Shown in pieces: positions 24,473-32,815 of a stretch of 64,000 nt of DNA (positions are counted from its first letter, which is position 1; each line of letters opens with the position of its first letter). Source of the stretch: Pseudomonas sp. A-RE-19 (GTDB lineage Bacteria > Pseudomonadota > Gammaproteobacteria > Pseudomonadales > Pseudomonadaceae); the NCBI RefSeq assembly GCF_019956555.1, contig NZ_JAHBDQ010000022.1:1-64000 (forward strand). The letters run 5' to 3'. A program made the translations under genes and the position numbers. The notes beneath the pieces were generated by a model that saw only the letters and a list, made by a program, of their open reading frames with translations, made no database searches and had not been told where the DNA came from.

Positions 24473-25294
24473 ATGGACGGCAATCACTTGAAAGCGCTCA
24501 TTCTATTGGGGGCCTTGCTGCTCAGCACGCCTCTGTCTGCCGCACAGCTCAATCTTGCGCTGGGCGCGAGCTCCCGCACCTGGCAAACCGAGGAATTGCT
24601 CAAGCATCCTCAGGTTCAGACCATCACGATCACTAACGACGTTTCCTACAAACGGGACATGAGCTATCGCGCTGTGCCGTTGGCGGCGTTGTTGACGGGC
24701 GTCAAGCCTGACGATCATCTGCAAGCTGTTGCCCTGGACGGTTTTGCCGCCGAGCTGGCTGCCGCGCCGCTGCTCAACACCCAAGGGGCGCGGGCCTGGC
24801 TGGCGATTGAAGACCCGGCCCAGCCGTGGCCGCCGTTGTCAGAGGGCAAGCACAGTGCGGGGCCGTTTTATCTGGTCTGGACCGATCCGCAGGCAGGCAA
24901 TATCAGCCCCGAGCAATGGCCCTTCGAAGTCGCCAGCATCAAGCGCATGGCCCCGGTGGCCGAGCGCTTCCCTGCCCTGTTGCCCGATCCTGCGCTGAAG
25001 GCGGACGATCCGGTGAACAAGGGTTTTGCGCTGTTTCAGAAAAACTGCCTGGCCTGTCATCGATTGAATGGCGCGGGGGATGCGCAGTTCGGGCCAGACC
25101 TGAATATTCCGTTCAACCCGACCGAGTATTTCGGCGCGGACTTCCTCAAGCGCTACATTCGTGATCCGCAGAGCCTGCGTCAGTGGCCGCAGGCGAAGAT
25201 GCCGGCGTTCGCGACGACGGTGTTGCCGGAGGGGGATCTGGAGTTGTTGGTGGGGTATTTGAAACATATGGCGGGACGGAAGGTGCAACCCTGA
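24473..25294 (+). CDS. Exported protein with a C-terminal cytochrome c domain
   Basis: 273 residues. A signal peptide (about 1-23, cut after LSAA) sends it to the periplasm. Residues 25 to about 165 resemble the molybdopterin-binding oxidoreductase fold (GAS..TWQTEELLKHP..., RAVPLAALL) but show no pterin-ligating cysteine. A class I cytochrome c domain follows, with the haem site Cys192-x-x-Cys195-His196 and a Met in PAFATTVLPE or KMPAF as possible sixth ligand. Start ATG at 24473 rather than the earlier in-frame 24455. Likely an electron carrier fused to a degenerate oxidoreductase module. The redox partner is unknown. Confidence 0.8.
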   Translation: MDGNHLKALILLGALLLSTPLSAAQLNLALGASSRTWQTEELLKHPQVQTITITNDVSYKRDMSYRAVPLAALLTGVKPDDHLQAVALDGFAAELAAAPLLNTQGARAWLAIEDPAQPWPPLSEGKHSAGPFYLVWTDPQAGNISPEQWPFEVASIKRMAPVAERFPALLPDPALKADDPVNKGFALFQKNCLACHRLNGAGDAQFGPDLNIPFNPTEYFGADFLKRYIRDPQSLRQWPQAKMPAFATTVLPEGDLELLVGYLKHMAGRKVQP

Positions 25295-25301
25295 CACCAA
25301 T

Positions 25302-25400
25302 CCCCTTGTGGGAGCGAGCCTGCTCGCGATAGCGGATGTTCAGTCAGTAAATCTGTAGCTGACACACCGCTATCGCGAGCAGGCTCGCTCCCACAGGGGA
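25302..25400. repeat. REP doublet, 'ctcgcgat' family
   Basis: Arms CCCCTTGTGGGAGCGAGCCTGCTCGCGATAGC and its complement (25302-25335, 25367-25400) between convergent genes. Confidence 0.9.
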
Positions 25401-25416
25401 TTTGTGAAATCCCGGA

Positions 25417-26226
25417 TTACTGCTGTTGCACTGAGATCACCGGCGCTGGCGTCGGCGAAACAAACACCTTCGCATGCATCTGCTCGCACCCACCGCCACG
25501 GCGCATGCCGCGCACCGGGCAGGCGTCGAGGTAGTCCAGGCCCACGGCCAGTTTCAAGTGACGTTCAGGGCGGGCCAGTTCGTTGGTCACGTCGAAGCTG
25601 TACCAGGCGTCATCCAGCCAGGCTTCAGCCCAGGCGTGACTGGCCAGGTGTTCGCTGTTTTCGCTGTACAGATACCCCGACACATACCGTGATGGAATGC
25701 CCAGGCTGCGGGCGCAGGCGAGAAACGCATGGGTGTGGTCCTGGCAGACCCCGGAACGCCCGGCGAAAGCTTGCGCGGCGCTGGTCTCCACTTCGGTGGA
25801 GCCCGGCGTGTAGGTCATGTGCTGGTTCAGGCCATGCATCAAATCAATCAGCGCCGTGCGATCCCGGCGTTGTTTACAGGCCTTTTCGGCAAACGCACGC
25901 AGGGCTTCGTCGGCTTCGGTCAGGCGCGTGAAGCGCAGGAACGGCAGCGCCGACTGGCTTTCATGCTCGGCTTCGCGCAGCTCATCGATGTCCACCTGCC
26001 CTCGGGCGCCGATGATGATTGCTTCGTGAGGTTCATCCAGGGTCAGCACATGCAGAATGTTGCCGAACGGATCGAGTTGCGCGCGCACCGGGCGTGGCAA
26101 ATCGAGCTGCCAGCTGAGCACGTGCTGGCGTTCGCTGTCGTGGGGGGTCAGTCGCAGGTACTGGATGCTCGCCCGCACCTGATCTTCGTAGTGATAGGTG
26201 GTCTCGTGGCTAATGGAAAGTCTCAT
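25417..26226 (-). CDS. Transglutaminase-like cysteine protease-fold protein
   Basis: 269 residues. A beta-rich N-terminal region (YHYEDQVRASIQYLRLTP) precedes a transglutaminase-like domain with an intact triad: Cys161 in RSGVCQDHTHAF, His197 in ASHAWAEAW and Asp212 in FDVTNE. It is the third gene of a cassette with the alpha-E protein (26223-27173) and the ATP-grasp enzyme; its ATG overlaps the alpha-E stop by 4 bases (ATGA), so translation is coupled. Probably a peptidase or amide-bond enzyme acting with its neighbours. Function not established. No signal peptide. Confidence 0.88.
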   Translation of the reverse strand: MRLSISHETTYHYEDQVRASIQYLRLTPHDSERQHVLSWQLDLPRPVRAQLDPFGNILHVLTLDEPHEAIIIGARGQVDIDELREAEHESQSALPFLRFTRLTEADEALRAFAEKACKQRRDRTALIDLMHGLNQHMTYTPGSTEVETSAAQAFAGRSGVCQDHTHAFLACARSLGIPSRYVSGYLYSENSEHLASHAWAEAWLDDAWYSFDVTNELARPERHLKLAVGLDYLDACPVRGMRRGGGCEQMHAKVFVSPTPAPVISVQQQ

Positions 26227-27173
26227 GCAGCCTCCAGGTAGGAACTGTGTATGGCGTTGCCCAACTGGCGCACCAGCGGGATGAACTCGGTCAGCCAGGC
26301 GTGCAGGCCTTCGTCGAGGATTTCGTTGATGCCGGTGTAGCGCAGGCGCGCGTCCATTTCTGCCGCCAAACGCTGGGCAGGACGACCGTTGGCCCCCGGT
26401 AACTGGGCGAGGATCTGGTCGATTTCTTCGGTGCAGGCCCGCAGGGAGCGCGGCACGTCGGCGCGTAGCAGCAACAGCTCGGCCACATGCCGGGCACCTG
26501 GCGCGTCGCGGTAGATCTCGGTGTAAGCCTCGAACGACGACAAAGCCCGCAGCAACGCGCTCCACTGGTAGTAGGCGTGAGCCGTGCCGTCGCTGACCGC
26601 TTCGGCCTGATCGCCGGCCATTTCGTAACGGGCGTCGAGCAGGCGCAACGTGTTGTCAGCCCTTTCGATAAAGGTGCCCAGACGAATGAACCGGAACGCG
26701 TCGTTACGCATGATCGTGCCGTAGGACGCTCCGCGAAACAGGTGGGAACGTTCCTTGATCCACTCACAGAAACGGCTCATGCCATAACGACTCAAGCCCT
26801 GTTCGGCGATCCCGCGAATTTCCAGCCAGGTGGAGTTGATGTTTTCCCACATGTCGGCGGTGATTCGCCCACGCACCGCGTGGGCGCTGGCTCGCGCGGC
26901 ACCCAGGCAGCTGTAGATGCTCGCCGGGTTGGCCGCATCCAAAGCGAAGAAATGCAGCAGCCGTTCGGCATGCAGATCGCCGTGACGCTCCAGGTAATCG
27001 TCCAGGGTGCCGGTAATCAGCAATGGCATGGCGAGTTCGTGCAAGCCATCGCCACGACCGTCCTGAGGCATCAGTGAAAGCGAATAACTGATGTCGAGCA
27101 TCCGTGCGAGGTTTTCCGCCCGCTCCAGGTAACGCGACATCCAATACAAATCCGAGGCAGTTCTACTTAACAT
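26223..27173 (-). CDS. Alpha-E domain protein (DUF403)
   Basis: 316 residues, all-alpha, with the conserved start MLSRTASDLYWMSRYLERAENLARMLD and an RADNTLRLLDARYEMA repeat-like helix; no catalytic motif is obvious. Found almost only beside circularly permuted ATP-grasp enzymes and transglutaminase-like proteins, with which it likely forms a complex. It is the middle gene of the cassette: 12 bases after the ATP-grasp stop and overlapping the transglutaminase start by 4 bases. Confidence 0.9.
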   Translation of the reverse strand: MLSRTASDLYWMSRYLERAENLARMLDISYSLSLMPQDGRGDGLHELAMPLLITGTLDDYLERHGDLHAERLLHFFALDAANPASIYSCLGAARASAHAVRGRITADMWENINSTWLEIRGIAEQGLSRYGMSRFCEWIKERSHLFRGASYGTIMRNDAFRFIRLGTFIERADNTLRLLDARYEMAGDQAEAVSDGTAHAYYQWSALLRALSSFEAYTEIYRDAPGARHVAELLLLRADVPRSLRACTEEIDQILAQLPGANGRPAQRLAAEMDARLRYTGINEILDEGLHAWLTEFIPLVRQLGNAIHSSYLEAA

Positions 27174-27185
27174 GGCAGGCTTCCT

Positions 27186-28595
27186 TCAATCCTCTACCAC
27201 CCAGGTGTCCTTGGTTCCGCCGCCCTGGGAGGAATTCACCACCAGGGAGCCTTCGCGCAAGGCGACACGGGTCAAACCGCCGGGCACAACCCGGGTTTCG
27301 CGGCCAGACAATACAAACGGACGCAGGTCGATGTGGCGTGGAGCGATGCCGTTTTCGACAAAGGTCGGACAGGTCGACAGGGACAACGTCGGCTGGGCGA
27401 TGTACGCGTGGGGCTTGGCTTTGATCCGCTCGCGGAAAGACTCGATTTCCGCCGCCGTCGCCGCTGGCCCCACCAGCATTCCGTAACCGCCGGAGCCCTG
27501 GGTTTCCTTGACCACCAGCTCTGGAAGATTGGCCAGCACGTGGGACAGTTCAGAGGGATTTCGACACTGCCACGTCGGCACGTTCTTCAGAATCGGCTCT
27601 TCATCCAGATAGAAACGAATCATGTCCGTGACGAAGGGATATACCGACTTATCGTCCGCGACCCCGGTACCGATGGCATTCGCCAGCACCACGTTGCCGG
27701 AACGGTAGGACGACAACAGCCCTGGAACGCCGAGCATCGAGTCCGGGTTGAACGCCAGCGGATCGAGGAAGGCATCGTCGAGGCGACGGTAGATCACATC
27801 GACCGCTTTCGGCCCGTCGGTGGTGCGCATGAACACCTTGTCGTCACGCACGAACAGGTCCGCGCCTTCCACCAGTTCAACGCCCATTTCCCGGGCCAGA
27901 AACGCATGCTCGAAAAACGCGCTGTTGAAGCGCCCCGGCGTCAGCACTACCACGCTCGGGTTATCGATCGGGCTGGAGCTTTTCAGGGTGTCGAGCAACA
28001 GGTTCGGATAGTGGTCGATCGGTGCGATGCGTTGGGCCGAGAACAACTCGGGGAACAGACGCATCATCATCTTGCGGTCTTCGAGCATGTAGCTCACACC
28101 GCTGGGGGTACGAAGATTGTCTTCGAGCACGTAGTACGTGCCGTCGCCATCGCGCACCAGGTCGACACCGGAAATGTGCGAATAGATATCGCGGTGCAGA
28201 TCCAGCCCTTGCATCGCCAACTGATATTGCTCGTTGGCCAGCACTTGCTCGGCCGGGATGATGCCGGCCTTGATGATGCGCTGCTCGTGATAGAGGTCGG
28301 CAAGGAACATGTTCAATGCCTTGACCCGCTGAATGCAGCCGCGCTCGACCACCCGCCATTCACTGGCGGGGATACTGCGGGGAATGGTATCGAAGGGAAT
28401 CAGGCGCTCTGTCCCTTGCTCATCACCATAGAGCGTGAATGTAATCCCGGCACGATGAAATAACAGATCGGCCTCGCGTCGCCGTTGTGCCAAAAGCTCG
28501 TCAGGCGTTTCGGCCAGCCAACGGGCAAACTCCCGATAATGCGGGCGGACCTGGCCGCCGGCATCGTACATCTCATCAAAATAGGTGCGGATCAT
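27186..28595 (-). CDS. Circularly permuted ATP-grasp family enzyme
   Basis: 469 residues. It has the hallmark order of circularly permuted type 2 ATP-grasp proteins: N-terminal YFDEMYDAGGQVRPHY, a central LVRDGDGTYYVLEDNLRTPSGVSYML, and the C-terminal ETQGSGGYGMLVGP and LRPFVL elements. It should form an amide or ester bond using ATP, probably acting on a peptide. Start MIRTYFDEMY at 28595 behind ACAAGGAG; an ORF open to 28694 has no ribosome site. First of three genes. In several proteobacteria the cassette sits with the Anbu peptidase; no Anbu gene lies here. Confidence 0.9.
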   Translation of the reverse strand: MIRTYFDEMYDAGGQVRPHYREFARWLAETPDELLAQRRREADLLFHRAGITFTLYGDEQGTERLIPFDTIPRSIPASEWRVVERGCIQRVKALNMFLADLYHEQRIIKAGIIPAEQVLANEQYQLAMQGLDLHRDIYSHISGVDLVRDGDGTYYVLEDNLRTPSGVSYMLEDRKMMMRLFPELFSAQRIAPIDHYPNLLLDTLKSSSPIDNPSVVVLTPGRFNSAFFEHAFLAREMGVELVEGADLFVRDDKVFMRTTDGPKAVDVIYRRLDDAFLDPLAFNPDSMLGVPGLLSSYRSGNVVLANAIGTGVADDKSVYPFVTDMIRFYLDEEPILKNVPTWQCRNPSELSHVLANLPELVVKETQGSGGYGMLVGPAATAAEIESFRERIKAKPHAYIAQPTLSLSTCPTFVENGIAPRHIDLRPFVLSGRETRVVPGGLTRVALREGSLVVNSSQGGGTKDTWVVED

Positions 28596-28859
28596 GCCGT
28601 ACTCCTTGTCACCCGGACTTCCAAGCCTTCGCAAGGCCCGTGCCATCGGCATAAACGCTTTGATATCAATCAGTTGGATAATGGCGCTGCACACACCGCA
28701 CCAATCCTGTGCGGTAAATGCCCCAACCTGATCGCCCCCGCTTCATGGCGAAGCAATGCTGTCGCCTATCTGCAGCATAGTCAGAGTTGATTTCACTGCT
28801 CGGGGAGCGATGCGGATAATTCGCTCATTCGCTGAAAAACTTATTGTTCTTCCCTCTTA
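28596..28859. other. Gene-free region upstream of the ATP-grasp operon
   Basis: About 260 bases without a gene, just ahead of the orphan plus-strand terminator at 28860. It must carry the ATP-grasp promoter on the minus strand and could also encode a small plus-strand RNA. Confidence 0.4.
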
Positions 28860-28887
28860 GCCGCCTGTTCAGGCGGCTTTTTTTGCG
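28860..28887 (+). terminator. Orphan plus-strand terminator (possible sRNA end)
   Basis: Stem GCCGCCTG / CAGGCGGC with a two-base loop and seven T on the plus strand. Both neighbouring genes are on the minus strand, so it terminates nothing annotated. A GATAAT box near 28820 is a weak promoter candidate. Confidence 0.6.
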
Positions 28888-28915
28888 TTTTTGAAACGTT
28901 ATGAATCAAAAACAC

Positions 28916-29012
28916 GATCAAGAGATCGCAGCCTCGTTTCACTCGACAGCTCCTACAGAGAACGCATTCCAATGTAGGAGCTGTCGAGTGAAACGAGGCT
29001 GCGATCTTTTGG
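28916..29012. repeat. REP doublet, 'gatcgcagcctcgtttcactc' variant
   Basis: Long arms (about 38 bases: 28920-28957 and 28973-29010) with the same gatcgcag core plus an inserted CGTTTCACTCGAC block. An almost identical copy is at 49988-50084. Confidence 0.9.
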
Positions 29013-29087
29013 CTTTTTCAAACCGCGAAAACGAAAACGGCCGACCCAAAGGTCAGCCGTTGCTGAGTGTTGTCACTGTTCATAAGG

Positions 29088-29429
29088 TTATGCGAGTAGC
29101 CCTCGTATCTCCTGCTTGACGCCCCATCCTTCGATGATGCCGCCCAGAGGCTCGACCACCGCCTCGAAATCCTGCTCAAAGTCACCGATGCCGTCGTAGG
29201 TGGCGTACATCACTTTGCTCAGTTCCAGATGCCACGCGCCGTCGTCGCGCACGCTGATCTGGGCATTCAAGGATTCACCACTGAAATGACCTGCCGCCCT
29301 GCGTGCCCGCTCCTCGTCCGGGAAAATGGCGTAGAACTCGATGGGATGGAATCGTGAAAAGTCAAAACCGCCTTCTTTCATGCGGCGCAGCACACTGCTG
29401 CTGATGTCTTCTTGATAGGCTGTGCTCAT
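29088..29429 (-). CDS. RraB-family ribonuclease E inhibitor-like protein
   Basis: 113 residues resembling the RraB/DUF1260 family: N-terminal helix (SVLRRMKEGGFDF), the HFSGE segment, and the C-terminal YDGIGDFEQDFEAVVEPLGGIIEGWG. In E. coli RraB binds RNase E and alters its activity on selected RNAs. The C-terminal pattern WGVKQ is typical. Whether it inhibits RNase E here is inference. Single gene, ATG at 29429. Confidence 0.8.
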   Translation of the reverse strand: MSTAYQEDISSSVLRRMKEGGFDFSRFHPIEFYAIFPDEERARRAAGHFSGESLNAQISVRDDGAWHLELSKVMYATYDGIGDFEQDFEAVVEPLGGIIEGWGVKQEIRGLLA

Positions 29430-29644
29430 GAAACGTCCCCCTCAGACTGATGGATAGACTTTCCGTATTCCCTGCACTTTCAACCGATTGGTGAAAGCGA
29501 TACGGCAACAGAGGTTGCCGACGGGAAACAAGCATGTAGCTGACAAGACCAGACCTTAGCGAGTCATTCGCTGATCTCGCTTGCAGAGTAGCCGCAAGAT
29601 AGAGCTGCTGCCAAGGCCTGGGTGTGAATGTGACAAGAGGTGTA

Positions 29645-29878
29645 TCAGATCGGGGTAATACTGATGATTTCAATGCTGTTCTGGGATTTCAGACTTTTGA
29701 CGGTCGGATCATCGGTACGCCCCTCCAGATCATTGAGATCCAGTTCGGCAGCGACCGGCAGGCACCGGGCGCGAATGAGTTTGGCGGCTTGCTCGCTGTT
29801 CGGGCATTCCTCGCACTCGAAGAGTTCGTCCACTGTTTCACCATGATCATCCACGAAAGTGATTTTCCACTTTTGCAT
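29645..29878 (-). CDS. Small hypothetical protein
   Basis: 77 residues starting MQKWKITFVDDHGETVDELFECEECPNSEQ, soluble, alpha/beta, with an ECEECPN Cys pair. The start at 29878 follows GAGGAGG; the longer frame to 30013 is less likely. No family recognised. Between the RraB-like gene and speE on the same strand. Confidence 0.6.
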   Translation of the reverse strand: MQKWKITFVDDHGETVDELFECEECPNSEQAAKLIRARCLPVAAELDLNDLEGRTDDPTVKSLKSQNSIEIISITPI

Positions 29879-29991
29879 CGGTGCCTCCTCGAACAAACCC
29901 ATGGATGGGCTTACTTCTATCTGGACTTTTGACCGGAGCGATCGTTCAAACGGATTACCGCGTGGTGGCATGAAAAAAACACGGAAACCTG

Positions 29992-30083
29992 TGTAGGAGC
30001 GAAGCTTGCTCACGAACGCGGTGTATCAGTTGACATGTGTATTGACTGATACACCGCGTTCGCGAGCAAGCTTCGCTCCTACA
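29992..30083. repeat. REP doublet, 'gaagcttgctcgcgaa' family
   Basis: Arms TGTAGGAGCGAAGCTTGCTCACGAACGCGGTGTATCAGT and complement, directly after the speE stop; the loop is AT-rich. Confidence 0.9.
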
Positions 30084-30100
30084 GGGGTTATACGTAAATT

Positions 30101-30976
<876 letters not shown>

Positions 30977-31124
30977 GGGAAGTGCTCCGTGAATGCGGAT
31001 GGCAACGGACGGTTACCCGCCCATGATGGTCAATCGATCGCCTTGATTGACCGGGAAAGGCGCGCATTCTACGTCGCGGAATATGACAGGTCGAACCTTC
31101 GTCATTGAAGTACACGCAGAACAA

Positions 31125-31213
31125 TGTGGGAGCGAGCCTGCTCGCGATGACGGCGGCACCTTCAGCATCAATGTTGCAGACAGATCGCTATCGCGAGCAG
31201 GCTCGCTCCCACA
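31125..31213. repeat. REP doublet, 'ctcgcgat' family
   Basis: Arms TGTGGGAGCGAGCCTGCTCGCGATGAC and its complement, upstream of speE. Confidence 0.9.
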
Positions 31214-31242
31214 AGGGAAATGCGTTGTGCCTGAGGAGGCAG

Positions 31243-31434
31243 TCAGATCCGCACGTTGCCTCGTGGCCCGGCGATGGCCCAGATGATCAGGCCCAGCACC
31301 GGCAGCAGGAGGATCAACAGCACCCAGAGGATTTTCATCCCGGTTTCGGCGCCACTTTTAAGCACGTTGATGATGGCCCAGATATCCAGGGCAAGAATAA
31401 TCAGACCGACCAGGCTGTTGAACGTGGAACCCAT
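31243..31434 (-). CDS. Small membrane protein (PLD nuclease N-terminal-like domain)
   Basis: 63 residues with two membrane helices (LVGLIILALDIWAIINVLK and ILWVLLILLLPVLGLIIWAIAGPRG) and the GPRG tail. This is the PLDc_N-type hairpin that occurs alone in many bacteria. Function unknown; inner membrane. The ATG at 31434 follows GGGAGCGTCACC. Confidence 0.8.
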   Translation of the reverse strand: MGSTFNSLVGLIILALDIWAIINVLKSGAETGMKILWVLLILLLPVLGLIIWAIAGPRGNVRI

Positions 31435-31518
31435 GGTGACGCTCCCGAAGAGAGTGGTATGCCCTCTTAGGATAGTCGGGCCTTGCGAGGGTTCCGTTTT
31501 ATTACCCGCGTTGCGGCT

Positions 31519-32049
31519 TCAGACGTGGATCGCCACTTTCAGGGCTTCCAGGGAGGGCGCGGCGGCAATGCCGACTTCGGCGCACAACTCAAGCACCCGT
31601 GGCACGTCGTTACCGTAGACCAGCACCACTTGCAGCTCGTCGTCGAGCAACTGGCTGAAGTTCATCAGCGTGTAACCGCCGTTTTCCTTGTTCATGCTGC
31701 TCATCTGCACCTGAATACGGTTGAGCGCCGTCAGGGCTTCGGTCTTGGCCAGTTGCTTGGGCTTGATGTTGAAATCGACGCCGGGGCCGAACGAAGCGAC
31801 GATCTGGGCGAACAGGTCCATGTAGGTGTCAGCCTGGAACAGCACGGTTTCCGGCAGACTGCCGACGACCACCCACTCACCCAACGGGATCGGGAAGGTG
31901 TCGTCGTAGTTGATGTCCGGATTGGCCGTCAGAAAAGCCTCGGGGTCGGCGTAGGCCTGAGCCGCTTCGTCGGCGACTTTCAGGATTTCGTCATCGCTCA
32001 TGCACCCGGAGCTGATTTTGCTGATGAGTTCGACGAGTGCGGCTTTCAT
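31519..32049 (-). CDS. Conserved-looking hypothetical protein
   Basis: 176 residues, soluble, alpha/beta. It starts MKAALVELISKISSGCMSDDEILKVADEAAQAYADPEAFL, then has IPLGEWVVVGSLPETVLFQADTY and a C-terminal ELQVVLVYGNDVPRVLELC. It has no signal peptide or membrane helix, and I cannot give it a family name. Its length and even codon use argue it is a real core gene. It stands alone between REP doublets. Confidence 0.75.
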   Translation of the reverse strand: MKAALVELISKISSGCMSDDEILKVADEAAQAYADPEAFLTANPDINYDDTFPIPLGEWVVVGSLPETVLFQADTYMDLFAQIVASFGPGVDFNIKPKQLAKTEALTALNRIQVQMSSMNKENGGYTLMNFSQLLDDELQVVLVYGNDVPRVLELCAEVGIAAAPSLEALKVAIHV

Positions 32050-32114
32050 GAGGTGGATCCTGTAGCGAGGGAGATTTGAGGGCGCGAAGGATAACGCAGG
32101 TTAAGCGTGAAGAC

Positions 32115-32193
32115 GAAAAGATCGCAGCCTTCGGCAGCTCCTACATTGGCATGACGTGCGCTCTGTAGGAGCTGCCGAAGGCTGCGATCTTTT
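32115..32193. repeat. REP doublet, 'gatcgcag' family
   Basis: Arms AAAAGATCGCAGCCTTCGGCAGCTCCTACA (32115-32145) and complement (32163-32193), directly after the ankyrin gene's stop. Confidence 0.9.
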
Positions 32194-32200
32194 AATGTGA

Positions 32201-32719
32201 TCAGTCGAGCAATTTCTGCAGCTGAGCCGTGGTATCCACCGCGCCCATGGTTTTGGCCGCGTCCAGCGCAGACACCCCGTTGGCATCCTTGGCTTTCGGA
32301 TCGGCGCCTTTGCTGATCAGGTAGTCGACGATTTCGACGCGGTTGAACATCGCCGCCATCATCAGCGCAGTACGACCGTCGAAGGACGAACCTTCCACTT
32401 GCGCGCCACCTTCCACCAACGCCTTGACTACCGCCAAGTCGCCCTTGAACGCCGCGCCGGCAATCGGGCTCTGGCCATTGTCGTTGCGGATTTCCGGGTC
32501 AGCCTTGTGCTCGAGCAGGACTTTTACCGTGTCGACATGGCCGTGGTACGCGGCGAGCATCAGCAGAGTGTCGCCCTTGTGGTTACGCAGGTTCGGCGGC
32601 AAGCCCTTGGTCAGCAGCGCAGCCATCATGGCCGCATCGCCCTCGCGCGCTTTGTTGAACACCTGTTCGGCAAATTCAGCAGCCTCTTCGGGCGTCATCT
32701 GGCGGCTTTTGTCTGACAT
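32201..32719 (-). CDS. Ankyrin-repeat protein
   Basis: 172 residues with an N-terminal helix (MTPEEAAEFAEQVFNKAREGD) followed by four ankyrin repeats (KGDTLLMLAAYHGHVDTVKVLLEHKAD, NGQSPIAGAAFKGDLAVVKALVEGGA, DGRTALMMAAMFNRVEIVDYLISKGAD, NGVSALDAAKTMG). No signal peptide. Small ankyrin proteins of this type often sit with catalase or act as adapters; no partner gene is adjacent here. Start at 32719 behind GGAG; an earlier in-frame Met at 32731 is less likely. Confidence 0.88.
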   Translation of the reverse strand: MSDKSRQMTPEEAAEFAEQVFNKAREGDAAMMAALLTKGLPPNLRNHKGDTLLMLAAYHGHVDTVKVLLEHKADPEIRNDNGQSPIAGAAFKGDLAVVKALVEGGAQVEGSSFDGRTALMMAAMFNRVEIVDYLISKGADPKAKDANGVSALDAAKTMGAVDTTAQLQKLLD

Positions 32720-32815
32720 TGGGGACTCCACATTCGGTCAATCGGAAAGCCGATAGTTTCCCGAGCGCTCCGGAACCTGTCACTTCTTTTTTCTCATGGA
32801 CGGCCATAGCTACAT

